Origin: Gyrodactylus bullatarudis
Taxonomy: Eukaryota > Platyhelminthes > Monogenea > Gyrodactylidea > Gyrodactylidae
Assembly: GCA_012064415.1 (NCBI GenBank)
Contig: SSNU01000019.1
Location: 237,968 to 301,967, forward strand
Length of the DNA stretch: 64,000 nucleotides
Direction of reading: 5' to 3'
Numbering within the stretch: the first letter of the stretch is position 1; the number at the start of each line of letters is the position of its first letter. Below the pieces are notes generated by a model, which did no database searches, was not told the DNA's origin, and saw nothing but the letters and a program-made list of their open reading frames with translations. Below are positions 60,801 through 64,000 of this stretch, piece after piece. The position numbers were made by a program, and so were the translations under genes.

Positions 60801-63130
60801 TAAAACAAAAATAACGATGATCATCATAAAAATTTTGATAAATTCGTCATTTTTCTGGGATCTTGAAGTATCTAATTTCATCGACTTTCAAATGTATCAA
60901 ATTTGCCATATTATCCTTAAAAATAGATTTTTTCTAAATTTTTTTTCTCCGTATCGTGAAAGAGGGCCTCATGATCTAGATTCCAAAAAATCTTGATCAA
61001 ATTCGATTTCTTGATGAAAAATATAAGAATTTTGTAAAAATCATAAATTCCCATCTTCATATTAACAAGGTGTTTATCCTTGAATGCAGAAAGTGGTAAT
61101 TAGAAAGGTTCTTAAAGTTTTACTATTTAAGAATATTTGAAAATCAGACAGAAAGATATGAGAATCGATCCCTTGATGAATGAATAGATATCAATTAGCA
61201 TCTGGTCTTGATCTGAGATGCTATATTTTCCTTTTAATTATTGTTTCGATTTTTCTTCAATTCACGCATATATATTATGTCATACGAAATTTTTCAAGTT
61301 TACTCAATTCGCCTATCAATATGATCAAGTATTTGATCCCACTGATTTCTTTTCTTTTAAAAAAACACTTTAGACATTCAAAATTTTTTACTCGAATGAA
61401 GTTTAGATTAGTTTGCAGCTCAACGAAGTTCTCAAGTGAACTAATCTTCATAATTCCCACATGGGGTCCCAGAGCAATCTTCCTTTATAATTTATTATTT
61501 ATTATTCTTCCTACGCTTACACCTGAATTTCAGCCTGATCGGAATGACTACAAAAATGTTGCTTAATCACATTGTCGACATTCCCTTTGTGGGAGAAGCT
61601 TAGAATAATAAGAGATGGTCTTTTCATTTCGACTTGTATTACTTTCTGAGTTCGATTACCTTCTAAACTTTAATCTTATAATGTACCAAGCAATGATCTC
61701 TCAAACTGGATGAGATATTTTTTCTTTTAGAAGAGGAAAATACAGTTTTCTTCCAATTTTATCTCCAAGATATACTTACTGTAAGAAGAAATAAATTATC
61801 GATGAACTAGGGGGTGAATAATGATGTCACCTTTCTCTTGTAAAAAATGAAGTCTGAAGCTAAAACTGATTCCTAGTTTAGTTACTTAAAAGTAGCTACT
61901 TAAAAAATTCTAATAAAACCTACCTTGATCTGTGATCAGAAAAGTCAAATGGTCAGAAGCATTTAGATTACCATATTCTATAAAAAGATTTTGAAATCAA
62001 CAAATTTTCCAAATGGGAATTTCTTCCTAAAAAGATGATTAAATTTCAAAATATTTTGACTGTTTGATGAAAAAAAATTGAGCACATTTATAGAGACTAG
62101 CCTTGTATCCGGCTTAAAAATTTTCTCACCAAAAAAAGTAGTTCAAGACCTGTTATTATCAGTTACTGGGTCATGGCATTATTCTTTAATTTATCAAACT
62201 TTAGAGAACAGAGATAGACACAATTAACTGATTTTCTATTCAATTCATCGATTTATAATTGCATTGTCTGCAATTTACAGATTATTTCCATATATTTGAT
62301 AATTTTAGATATGTCTATGTATATATTTATGATTCGATTTATGATTTAATTGTTATCAACTAACTCTTACAAGCAAGTGTAGTCTTCCCATGTTATCTTC
62401 TTTAATCAAGAGTGAGCCTAATTAGTTTTCTATAGTCACTATAAAATTTGATACACACACAAGGCTACCGTCTTCTATTTCTCCTCCAATTAATTAATTA
62501 ATTGAGACTAATTTTAATCCTTTCAATAGTGAATGACAACAGAAAGCATAGTAAATTACTATTAGTAATTATGGAAGGAGCTCTTAGGTCACATCCTGTG
62601 ACAAACTTTCTACTGGTTAGGTTAACAGCCTTTCTCTTTAGTAATAATAACATCAATCAAGCCCTCTTATAAATTTACAAATCTTGCATATACAACACAT
62701 GAGTTAGCCTTGTAAAAACTGTCCAACATGGATTTTTCCGTTAATTATAATTATTGACGATTGACACAGACTCTGAATCTGTTCCAAGAAAATGTAAATA
62801 ATTTTTACAAATTAAATTTTTAAAAGTCTGGAAATTTTCATTGATATTGAAAAGGATTCTAAGCCCTGTTCATTCCATCCAAGGTATGAAGATTTTATTA
62901 AACGAATTGGATTGTATTTTGATAGAAAAAGCAAGAACTATACTCACTTTCATGTCTTGTATTCGAGTTGCATCGTATATTTTCCACAACATTTCCGGTC
63001 CACAGCTGCCGACGTTTCTTTTCAAATTAAAATAATTGAATATCGGGTTAATGTTTGAATTGGGACTTGTTATTGTTGTAGTTGTCGGCGTCATGGGCCC
63101 ATCACCTGAATTCGAATCGACTGAAGTCAT
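14289..63130 (-). CDS. SCYL2: SCYL2 (Scy1-like pseudokinase 2), 17 exons
   Basis: SCYL2 (CVAK104) is a pseudokinase that binds clathrin and AP adaptors and acts in trans-Golgi/endosomal traffic. Exons from 5' to 3' on the minus strand: 63130-62948, 39491-39331, 38166-38067, 36489-36445, 36389-36219, 34063-33515, 33455-33330, 29820-29530, 29470-29348, 28901-28785, 28007-27761, 26459-26341, 26276-26089, 18852-18806, 16124-16015, 15232-15039, 14508-14289. All use GT-AG and all phases agree: 2991 nt, 996 aa (human protein 929 aa). Order and content match the family: degenerate kinase domain (about 38-400), HEAT-like region (about 400-770), low-complexity tail. The last exon reads on to a TAA two codons after a possible donor (TCG|GTAACT), so a further 3' exon cannot be excluded. 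Intron 1 is 23,456 bp, and most introns carry transposons. Confidence 0.93.
15580..15880 (+). pseudogene. Degraded Penelope-like 3' end
   Basis: The stretch AATCAGATCTGTGTATTCAA..., ACTACCTTGGCCAATGTGAT and the following AGAGTTTTAGTGTTTTTCAA mirror, with many changes, the 3' end at 19850-19960 (CTGTGTGTTCAGAAAAGCTA, ACAATGGCCTATGTGAGC, AGAGTTTTGGCGTTTTTTAA). No reading frame survives. It lies in SCYL2 intron 15, antisense to the gene. Confidence 0.6.
16396..17330. mobile_element. hAT-like MITE candidate(s), TAGGGCCTCAAA ends
   Basis: CTAGGGCCTCAAAGTTGCAT at 16389 is answered by GCATATTTTGAGGTCCTA at 17281-17298; a second ACTAGGGCCTCAAAAATGCA starts at 17308. Interior copies of ATAAACGCATATTTG also occur. 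Ends of the form TAGGG...CCCTA-like with tandem copies recall hAT-type MITEs. No 8-bp duplication could be read, so the assignment is tentative. The block also holds a diverged ATCAGATC/GATCTGAT-rich segment (16850-17110) related to 51050-51652. Confidence 0.45.
18379..18425. repeat. Solo Penelope-like terminal motif
   Basis: GCCAGGTCTCTTCAG followed by CATAACCTCGGGCTTGAATT matches the start of the inverted repeats bounding the Penelope copy at 38282-39165 (GCCAGGTCTCTTCAGTCTCA). It may mark the left end of the structure that includes the foldback at 19382-20131. Confidence 0.45.
19382..20131. mobile_element. Foldback of a Penelope-like 3' end, two 320-bp arms
   Basis: 19382-19701 and 19812-20131 are inverted copies of equal length (320 bp) with no difference found by eye, separated by a 110-bp loop. 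Read on the plus strand, loop plus right arm encode the C-terminus of a Penelope-like GIY-YIG protein: LKKDPAVTRHIKEENHEASI..., then WVKEKFFINHLKPNLCVQKS up to the stop at 19908. This aligns with the end of the copy at 38611 (EKFYIMKEDPNLCIQKN). The left arm is the same 3' end inverted. It sits in SCYL2 intron 13, so the pre-mRNA would contain a long perfect hairpin. Confidence 0.85.
21152..23139 (+). mobile_element. Penelope-like retroelement bounded by 43-bp inverted repeats
   Basis: 21152-21194 and 23097-23139 are inverted copies of one another with one mismatch (core TATTTAATGAAATAAGAAGA). Between them is a plus-strand RT/GIY-YIG frame and an AT-rich 3' part with a small hairpin (CTTACCTGGTAACAGGTAGG). 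At about 2 kb the element is shorter than typical full Penelope elements, so it is probably 5'-truncated. It lies antisense within SCYL2 intron 13. Confidence 0.82.
21267..22850 (+). CDS. Penelope-like reverse transcriptase with GIY-YIG endonuclease
   Basis: A 527-residue frame that would catalyse target-primed reverse transcription. RT motifs in order: RPKVHK (about 28-33), SYDVESLFTNVPLEET (about 100-115), DGVAMGSPLGPLLTDLF (about 162-178), YYRYMDDTF with the catalytic DD (about 197-205), then SLSFLDVKL. The GIY-YIG nuclease follows: IYKFKCPCESVYIGHTTRR (about 407-425), RIDEH, and an EAYLINQHKPNLCVQ block with the likely catalytic Glu. The basic tail KKRRREE may be a nuclear signal. The N-terminus is incomplete: a homologous-looking upstream stretch (KDHQPKIFEDRMNKDLKIYV, to 21280) lies in the frame one base off, so a frameshift or truncation separates them. 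The rest is uninterrupted, suggesting a fairly recent copy. Confidence 0.9.
   Translation: MLQNKHIDNLTYLNLKSSNSTTNRLSGRPKVHKVNRDENDPEVPLRPILDMSQAATNKLAKWLVEILQPMKNAICRHSLSDRFEFVEKIQEIKINDQIMLSYDVESLFTNVPLEETVNFIGDYVKRNQSNFKPPSNWIKKLINLCCKNVVFSYNDQMYVQKDGVAMGSPLGPLLTDLFLAKLEMTTLKSTIDKFSHYYRYMDDTFILVNNNQNFDRLLTEFNQAHSRMKFTVEKENNNSLSFLDVKLSRNEDGSITRGIIYRKNTFTGKLLNFNSFVPMKVKRGLMTALAKRTRRIVSESAWESELENLIGIFLSNDYPIELINDRLSKLYTPKAKPNQKEGETVTLNLPFKGDKIAAILRTKINNVFGETYPNGNLRTIFTTQKLFNNSSKDQMDILKKSHVIYKFKCPCESVYIGHTTRRLEDRIDEHIYKGQTAVREHLRTCNAQVSPQNFEILYKPSGNGYILKAAEAYLINQHKPNLCVQKNHVKPMSLPKLRVRNLPASQPLPKKRRREEVDTNFKYTATQ
23500..23935. repeat. Foldback repeat, paralogous to 56900-57185
   Basis: ACTTTTCTGATAGAACTATC... 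and AATGATTCTCTATTATGTCA at the left reappear inverted as TGACTTAATAGAGAATGATT and TTCTATCAGAAAAGTTAGTA at the right. The right half (ATATGCAGAACATGATCTGA..., CTCTCGTGAGTTGTTCGGAG) recurs near 57090-57165. Non-coding. Confidence 0.65.
25226..25927. repeat. Foldback element family F1, about 700 bp, SCYL2 intron 13
   Basis: The left end TATAAACCTAATTGATATGA... and right end ...TTCATTTCAACTAGCTCTA are inverted relatives. Both arms carry CTCAATATTTTT, GAAAGTCAGGAAAAAATTTA and TTGAGCTCAAAA in opposite sense, extending about 250 bp inward. No coding capacity. It lies 162 bp downstream of SCYL2 exon 13. Confidence 0.8.
26089..29820 (-). CDS. SCYL2: SCYL2 exons 8-13: HEAT-like region
   Basis: Exon 8 (97 codons) starts EFLMRNIFNLLLDAFSQIEE and is about 36 residues longer than the human counterpart because of a Ser/Asn-rich insert (SSSDFSTSNTNNSQSEAKK). 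Exon 9 (TKHATYDEIRFDVLPIAFKC) aligns with TKTPPDEIKNSVLPMVYRAL. Exons 10 and 11 continue the helical repeats, exon 12 (LIAVEIFPSLLPHVVNQYMK) matches QLAGKVLPHLIPLSIENNLN, and exon 13 (FRALIQVLYGLLDILDS) closes the region. The donor of exon 12 (GAA|GTTGGT) is weak but keeps frame and homology. Confidence 0.9.
26651..26842. repeat. Near-perfect inverted repeat, 83-bp arms
   Basis: 26651-26733 and 26761-26842 are inverted copies differing by about one base (core TAGCAAAGTGTGGTCACTGG), with a 27-bp loop. Weaker complementarity extends outward (TTCGTCTTATTTGATAATGA near 26601 against its inverse ending 26932), so the whole may be a MITE of about 340 bp. It lies in SCYL2 intron 11. Confidence 0.85.
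26936..27636. repeat. Foldback element family F1, SCYL2 intron 11
   Basis: Left end AAAGCTAGTTGACATGAAAA, right end ...CATCTTCATGTCAATTAGGT TTATA; arms of roughly 250-300 bp with scattered mismatches. It contains the family landmarks TTCTGGTCAGATTGAAT and CAGTTAAGTGATGATATTTG. With the copy at 25226-25927 it brackets SCYL2 exons 12 and 13. Confidence 0.8.
29935..30170. repeat. Interspersed repeat family R, copy 1
   Basis: AACCAAGAGAGAAACAAGAA, GGAATGACAAATC and GAGGATGAAAAAAAATCTTC-type sequence match 36547-36811 plus 37762-37840 and, inverted, 51050-51890. It is diverged and internally deleted relative to those copies. Confidence 0.6.
31010..31470. repeat. Interspersed repeat family B, copy 1
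   Basis: AGAATTTAAAGTTTAGTCTA, TCAATTTTCTCATAATTTATA and AATCAGCGCAAAA parallel 43668-44150, where a TTAA-flanked MITE interrupts the copy. It lies inside the larger TIR element. Confidence 0.55.
31914..32570. other. Assembly gap (657 N)
   Basis: Unknown bases within SCYL2 intron 7. Homology across exons 7 and 8 is continuous, so no SCYL2 exon is expected in the gap; the missing part is probably repetitive transposon interior. Confidence 0.95.
32571..32732 (+). pseudogene. Transposon-associated protein fragment, truncated by the gap
   Basis: The plus-strand frame from the gap edge reads HSLEHVYAKFSYISRTKIDE and GILTGPQINDLIKDEIFSLV. The pattern K-I-x-E-G-I-x-x-G-P-Q-I-x-x-L recalls an uncharacterised protein family that I remember as common in arthropod transposon-rich genomes. 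The 5' part is hidden by the gap and the 3' part ends at a stop near the right TIR, so it is probably a remnant of the surrounding element's gene. Confidence 0.4.
33330..39491 (-). CDS. SCYL2: SCYL2 exons 2-7: pseudokinase domain
   Basis: Exon 2 carries SIFLFEKKLADK with the beta-3 lysine position. Exon 3 (DSLCFATEHVLGSLANIL) is the hinge and alpha-D region. Exon 4 is a 45-nt microexon of 15 codons (NFYMSDLVRVHGILQ). Exon 5 holds VIHGNICPSSILI in place of HRD and KLASMPF in place of DFG, so catalytic residues are absent, as in human SCYL2 (HGN, MGFDF). Exon 6 has YMAPECLYAMN (APE motif) and SDMYSLGMLICSMY, but with two inserts: TTPINNQPASQPAAEF after APE, and a Ser/Thr/Asn-rich stretch of about 45 residues after MYANQPAENS. 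Exon 7 matches the human segment IPFFDDVGAVTLQYFDTL onward. Confidence 0.92.
34165..34575. repeat. Foldback repeat in SCYL2 intron 5
   Basis: GTTATTTTTCAGAATCATCATTA-type sequence and ACTCTTATTCATTTTTTGA at 34275-34335 are inverted at 34411-34470 (TCAAAAAATGAATAAGAGTG, CCTAATGATGATCCTGAAAA). Arms of about 170 bp with mismatches. The outer part resembles 60101-60338. Confidence 0.7.
36547..37840. repeat. Interspersed repeat family R, copy 2, split by a MITE
   Basis: 36547-36811 and 37762-37840 together read as one copy of the block found inverted at 51050-51890 (AACAAGAGAGTTTACATGTT, then TGTAAAATTGATAGAGTACT). The interruption is the TA-flanked MITE 36812-37759. Confidence 0.7.
36812..37759. 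mobile_element. TA-flanked MITE, 948 bp, about 120-bp TIRs
   Basis: Ends are CAGATGAGAACCGTATTTGG... and ...CCAAATACCTCTTCTCACCTG, with TIRs that continue through GGGGAGTGTAAAACTACACC and a TTATTTATTGAAAAACTGTG block to about 36935/37640. TA lies on each side (36810-36811, 37760-37761), and the host repeat R lacks the element in its 51050 copy. TA duplication fits the Tc1/mariner superfamily. No coding frame inside. Confidence 0.8.
38282..39165 (+). mobile_element. Decayed Penelope-like copy bounded by about 60-bp inverted repeats
   Basis: The left arm (GTACATTTCGCCAGGTCTCT, TCAGTCTCAATTCCTGG, to about 38345) is inverted at 39099-39157 (CCAGGAATTGAGACTGACGA, CCTGGCGAAATGTAC). Similarity continues outward (CATCAATTAAAA near 38274) with a gap of about 20 bp. 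Between the arms are pieces of the RT C-terminal region in shifted frames (RKLNSVVNEHT) and an intact GIY-YIG block. It sits in SCYL2 intron 2, antisense. Confidence 0.8.
38611..38973 (+). pseudogene. GIY-YIG endonuclease domain of Penelope-like element
   Basis: The open stretch of 120 codons is the C-terminal nuclease only. LLYCFEASCGTRYIGRTQRR is the GIY...YIG core, with Leu-Leu-Tyr in place of GIY. Then come RVNEHL, a Cys-bearing KHVDKCGCEANERNFKILYR segment and REKFYIMKEDPNLCIQKNH, holding the presumed catalytic Glu. The upstream frame (FIKINFKGDGFSYEIRRKLN) ends at a stop and resumes out of frame, so the full polyprotein is broken and 5'-truncated. It is a different lineage from the copy at 21267 (only moderate similarity) and closer to the one folded at 19382-20131. 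Confidence 0.82.
39838..40925. repeat. Foldback element, left arm split by a TTAA MITE
   Basis: The outer arms match inverted: GCATAGACCAAGTATATGCT and GTCAAGTGGCAGAGCAAT at the left, ATTGCTCTGCCACTTGACAC and ACTTGGTCTATGCAATATC at the right. The next part of the left arm (TTCAACCTTGGAGTTTCTGT, 40562) resumes only after the MITE and matches the right arm near 40820. A related arm without the insertion is at 43420-43570. Confidence 0.75.
39920..40542. mobile_element. piggyBac-like MITE with TTAA duplication (623 bp)
   Basis: Body ends are CCCTTCCGATACCATAG and CTCTGGTATCGAAAGGA, each flanked by TTAA (39916-39919, 40543-40546). Two paralogous arms without the insert (40840-40880 inverted; 43440-43460) have a single TTAA there, so the duplication is directly visible. 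A palindrome AGAGGTCA-TATA-TGACCTCT lies 13 bases inside the right end. No transposase frame. Confidence 0.85.
41866..42582. mobile_element. TIR element with ACAGTTAAAACGGTTAATCAG ends
   Basis: ACAGTTAAAACGGTTAATCA at 41868 is inverted at 42561-42578 (TGATTAACCGTTTTAACTGT). A further pair, CTAGGTGAAAT and GACATTACCTAGG, follows. Inside, near 41931, is TACAGTCGGAACCAAAACTC GATGG, which looks like a Tc1-type terminus without a visible partner. No protein recognised. Confidence 0.55.
43420..43570. repeat. Paralogue of the 39838 foldback arm (empty TTAA site)
   Basis: CCCTGCTAATTCTTACTGAA, then GATTAAGCTTCGTATC and GCAGTTAAATCTGGGAGTGT, parallels the arm at 39895-39916 plus 40543-40600, but with a single TTAA where the MITE sits in the other copy. 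Confidence 0.65.
43668..44150. repeat. Interspersed repeat family B, copy 2, split by a TTAA MITE
   Basis: GAAGAATTTAAAGTTTAATC, CAGATCTGAGAACAGATTTG and GGATCAGCGCAAAA match 31010-31470. The copy continues past 44105 with ACTTAATTTTGATTTTTTTA TGACCC, corresponding to TTTTGGATTTTTCATGACCC at 31425-31441. Confidence 0.65.
43886..44101. mobile_element. piggyBac-like MITE with TTAA duplication (216 bp)
   Basis: Ends TCCTTTCGATGTCG and CGGCACAGAAAGGG, flanked by TTAA at 43882-43885 and 44102-44105, inside repeat family B. The perfect palindrome ATGGACA-TATA-TGTCCAT (43900-43917) starts 14 bases inside the left end. Too short to code. Confidence 0.82.
45060..45112. mobile_element. One end of a third TTAA-family element
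   Basis: Reading inward from TTAA (45113-45116), the minus strand gives CCCTTTCAGGTCCATGGCCC, and the imperfect palindrome GGCCCA-CATA-TGGGCC is at 45082-45097. This is the same layout as the right end of 39920-40542 and the left end of 43886-44101. The other end was not found within about 1 kb, so the element may be truncated or diverged. Confidence 0.55.
46250..47525. repeat. Interspersed repeat family A, copy 2, split by a foldback element
   Basis: Left part AGAGTCTAATTCAATTTCTT (46253) and right part TATATAAAACATAATATCTA (47158 onward) are adjacent in copy 1 (near 950-1010), so 46301-47157 is an insertion. The right part continues to AATTGAATTCCTGAAATCTA at 47498-47517. Confidence 0.75.
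46301..47157. mobile_element. Foldback element with CTGCAGA-type subrepeats
   Basis: The arms (46301-46585 and 46963-47157) are inverted. Each contains several spaced versions of TCTGCAGACTC, TCTGTAGACTCCCTAG, CAGGGAATCTGGAAACTCGG and CAGAATCCCTGGGCAACAAT. The left arm has about 90 extra bases. The interior (46586-46962) is non-coding. The short imperfect subrepeats give the element a modular look. Confidence 0.75.
47526..49013. other. SCYL2 intron 1 sequence without recognised element
   Basis: AT-rich; no coding frame with family resemblance and no inverted repeat longer than about 20 bp was noticed. Confidence 0.5.
49014..50709. mobile_element. Inverted-repeat element with perfect 416-bp arms around a Tc1-like fragment
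   Basis: 49014-49429 and 50294-50709 have equal length (416 bp) and read as inverted copies with no difference found by eye (landmarks CTAAGTGATAAAAATGAACT, GAATATCAGAGTGATAT). The 864-bp spacer holds the N-terminal half of a Tc1/IS630-type transposase on the minus strand. No clear TA duplication is seen at the outer edges. Identity of the arms implies a recent event or gene conversion. It lies in SCYL2 intron 1. Confidence 0.88.
49875..50152 (-). pseudogene. Tc1-like transposase N-terminal fragment, frameshifted
   Basis: Two overlapping frames make one helix-turn-helix region. MPLRKHSSIVRQNIIKLFED starts at 50152 and meets a stop; one base shift away the frame goes on as RMRKNLYQTAYKWIRDKD, TPKGGRRNILKNPEIVQFLI and NHVESHPQSTLQQCCDKIKA. 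It ends at a stop at 49875, before any DDE catalytic domain. The layout (HTH, TPKGGxR linker, second HTH with PxxTLxQ) is that of IS630/Tc1 transposases. It cannot be catalytic; whether the fragment still binds its own arms is unknown. Confidence 0.65.
51050..51890. repeat. Family R copy 3, containing a foldback (161-bp arms)
   Basis: 51050-51210 and 51491-51652 are inverted near-identical arms (ACACAACAGAAAACAAGAGA to CTTGATCTGATCTAATTT) with a 280-bp loop. 51653-51890 continues as the inverse of 36547-36780. Related AGATCAGATC/GATGAAAAAA segments occur at 16850-17110 and 30120-30170. Confidence 0.75.
51891..54379. other. SCYL2 intron 1 sequence without recognised element
   Basis: Low-complexity AT-rich DNA. 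Several short open frames lack family resemblance. Nothing else seen. Confidence 0.45.
54380..54690. repeat. Inverse copy of 2440-2740, joined to a piece of family A
   Basis: CTTGGCGCGTATTCAAAAAT and CTCGAAAACGTATAG reverse the segment at 2460-2540. TTGAAATGTTTCACACCATT and TGACGGGCATTTCAAAATGA at 54627-54675 reverse 58195-58240. Confidence 0.6.
55142..55335 (+). pseudogene. Coding-like relic, unassigned
   Basis: About 64 codons are open on the plus strand: LGFFSNIFGPFLKAYLFNLL, then KEIVSLIYDLLENQHEQLVF and RAVNEVRDLIDLDVSKLTS before a stop. The composition is less A/T-biased at codon third positions than the surroundings and looks like a helical protein segment. No start codon, acceptor or family could be recognised, and it is antisense to SCYL2. 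Possibly a transposon-captured or decayed exon. Confidence 0.3.
55869..56089. repeat. Truncated F1 foldback copy, interrupted at 56090
   Basis: AAAAGCTATAGTTGACATGA... and ...CGAGAATTTGAACGAGTTAA are F1 left-arm sequence. The copy stops where the full-length F1 at 56090 begins, so the second has inserted into, or recombined with, the first. Confidence 0.6.
56090..56846. repeat. Foldback element family F1, best-preserved copy
   Basis: Ends TATAAACCTAATTGGCATGA and TCATGCCAATTAGGTTTATA are perfect inverses. The arms extend to about 56400 and from about 56540 with few mismatches (for example TTGATATTCAGGATCAACAA against its inverse at 56560). No coding capacity. This copy best defines the family termini. 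Confidence 0.85.
56900..57185. repeat. Paralogue of the foldback repeat at 23500-23935
   Basis: GTAATCTTGTCATCAAGAGG, ATATGCAAAACATGATCTTA and CTCTCGTGAGTTGTTCGGAG match the 23500-23935 block with about 10% differences; its inverted left half is lacking here. Confidence 0.6.
57541..57860. other. G-rich patch in SCYL2 intron 1
   Basis: It contains a G11 run (57587-57597 region), TGGAGGCGGGGTG and a short open frame of 80 codons with no family resemblance. Base composition differs from the surrounding AT-rich DNA. No promoter motif recognised. Confidence 0.35.
58160..58470 (-). repeat. Interspersed repeat family A, copy 3 (inverted)
   Basis: TAGATTTCAGGAATTTAATT, AATAGAGCCGATG and TATTTTTAGGTTCCTGTTTG are the reverse of 47290-47520 and 1165-1400. 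Diverged; no coding capacity. Confidence 0.65.
60101..60338. repeat. Short foldback, relative of 34165-34575
   Basis: ACACTTTTACTGATTTGAGA near 60105 and GGAAAATTTTAGAGACATTC reappear inverted at 60270-60336. Arms about 73 bp, loop about 90 bp carrying TGGCGCGATTTTT. Confidence 0.65.
60526..61066. repeat. Foldback element family F2, about 165-bp arms
   Basis: GTTAATATGAAGATGGGAAT at the left is the inverse of the right end (CCCATCTTCATATTAAC). Arms 60526-60692 and 60903-61066 run through GATCATGAGGCCCTCTTTCA and ATCGTGAAAGAGGGCCTCAT with almost no mismatch. No coding capacity. Confidence 0.85.
61567..62947. other. SCYL2 intron 1, 5' part
   Basis: AT-rich and without recognised element. Donor GTGAGT of exon 1 is at 62947-62942. 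Confidence 0.5.
62948..63130 (-). CDS. SCYL2: SCYL2 exon 1: N-terminus and degenerate nucleotide loop
   Basis: Sixty-one codons: a Ser/Thr/Pro-rich leader, then NVGSCGPEMLWKIYDATR, which aligns with human SCYL2 HIASGGNGLAWKIFNGTK. The glycine-rich loop has lost most of its glycines. It ends at AAA|GTGAGT in phase 0. The 5' UTR upstream is AG-rich on the coding strand. Confidence 0.88.
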
Positions 63131-64000
63131 AATTCTTCTTCTCCTCCTGCTTCTTACTCAACTCTAACGTCCAGCATTAATCAAGACCGATCATGTTATT
63201 GTCTTTTATTGTGGTGTTATAAATAATAATCTTTATATTAAATTATATTTTATGACAAAATCATTCCCCTGATAGGAAATTCTCTTGAAGAAAGTGTATG
63301 TGTGTTAGTAATCTCTTGTCGTTATTATTACTTATTATTATTATTATTTATAATAAAAAGAAAGAATTCCTACTTTATTCTTATACACAAAGTGTCTATC
63401 TATCTACACAGATATATATATACATATATATTCATTTATATATATTCTATAGACACTCCGAGAGAGAGAGAGAGACTAAAGTTTTCGGTTATTAATACAT
63501 ATGAACAAGTAAATGTACTATGATCCTCATGGTATGGAGTGAATGTCATGAGAATATTTATATTTTTTTATACTCTCAAAATGGGCCAATAAGAGAATAG
63601 AGAACGATCCCTATATAGGCATTATACTGTATTATTATATGAGATGTATATATGATCTTGTCGATCTATAGAGTAAATATACAGTACCACATGGTTTTTT
63701 TCTTCAACTAAAGAGATGAGTGAGTAAAGGGAGGTGTGTAGAATATTGCATTTGCCTAGTAGTGGTTTAGTATGAATGAATTGTGTAAATTTTGATACAT
63801 GCTGCATGCAAAATAGGCACAGTGTCTCACATACTCCATCTATAGCTTTCATTCATAATTGATTCATGATCTATTCATATATTGCATAGTTATATTATTT
63901 ATTTGAAATAACAACATGTTAAATTAATCCTCTGTAGGATATACATCATCTTTTTGGTTACCTGATAAGAATTCAATAATCTATGCAAATGCTTTTTTTC
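63131..64000 (-). promoter_or_regulatory. SCYL2 5' flank
   Basis: Upstream of the SCYL2 start on the minus strand. The first 60 bases are AG-rich on the coding strand and are likely 5' UTR. Further up is a microsatellite cluster (63326-63475). No TATA box or known element can be assigned. Confidence 0.4.
63326..63475. repeat. Microsatellite cluster: ATT, AT and GA tracts
   Basis: A run of ATT/TTA triplets (63326-63352), TATATATATA with related imperfect repeats (63411-63450) and GAGAGAGAGAGAGA (63461-63474) lie within 150 bp, about 200-340 bp upstream of the SCYL2 start codon. Confidence 0.8.

Noticed and set aside
61180..61566. 128-codon hydrophobic frame
   Set aside because: Rich in Phe, Ile, Leu and Lys as expected from AT-rich DNA, with no family motif, no neighbours and a competing open frame on the other strand. 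Not supported as a gene.
1..64000. CRISPR arrays, operons, riboswitches, tRNA or rRNA genes
   Set aside because: None seen; the spliced, AT-rich animal context makes the first three inapplicable, and no cloverleaf or rRNA core was recognised.
1..64000. LTR retrotransposons or endogenous viruses
   Set aside because: No paired long direct repeats, gag, protease, integrase or envelope motifs noticed; the only reverse transcriptase is Penelope-like.

Overview
The window is eukaryotic and animal. It is AT-rich and low in coding density, its genes carry GT-AG introns, and repeats are dense. A fused Nit-Fhit gene points to a protostome invertebrate. Together with the AT-richness and the Penelope-like, Tc1-like and foldback elements, this suggests an arthropod, perhaps a crustacean such as a copepod; the species is inference. 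No prokaryotic genes, tRNA, rRNA or CRISPR array were seen.

Four conserved genes are supported. (1) At 4598-4787, minus strand, is the 5' coding exon of a PPP1R16-type (MYPT family) protein phosphatase 1 regulatory subunit; the rest lies beyond the left edge. (2) RNF10-like RING E3 ligase, single exon, 5141-6661, plus strand, is divergent from gene 1. (3) NitFhit, six exons, 7070-10629, plus strand, fuses a nitrilase-type amidase to an Fhit dinucleoside polyphosphate hydrolase. (4) SCYL2, the Scy1-like clathrin-coat pseudokinase, has 17 exons on the minus strand from 63130 down to about 14289. Its exons join in frame (2991 nt, 996 aa), and its first intron alone is about 23.5 kb. NitFhit and SCYL2 converge on a 3.7-kb repeat-bearing interval.

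The rest, about 90% of the bases, is intronic and intergenic DNA built from mobile elements, very often in foldback (inverted-repeat) form. SCYL2 introns hold a Penelope-like retroelement with RT and GIY-YIG domains and 43-bp terminal inverted repeats (21152-23139), and a second, decayed GIY-YIG Penelope copy with its own inverted repeats (38282-39165). They also hold a 320-bp-arm foldback of a Penelope 3' end (19382-20131), a 416-bp-arm inverted repeat around a broken Tc1-like transposase fragment (49014-50709), and a gapped 2.4-kb TIR element (30336-32785). Short TTAA-flanked piggyBac-like MITEs, a TA-flanked MITE and at least two families of 0.3-0.8 kb foldback elements complete the set. 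Several insertions are nested, and empty sites in paralogous repeats allow target duplications to be read.

The main points of interest are long perfect hairpins inside one pre-mRNA, foldback copies bracketing SCYL2 exons, a TTAA MITE family with a covarying subterminal palindrome, and Penelope copies ending in inverted repeats. The genes have no operon-like relation; the only likely regulatory link is the roughly 350-bp divergent interval between genes 1 and 2.
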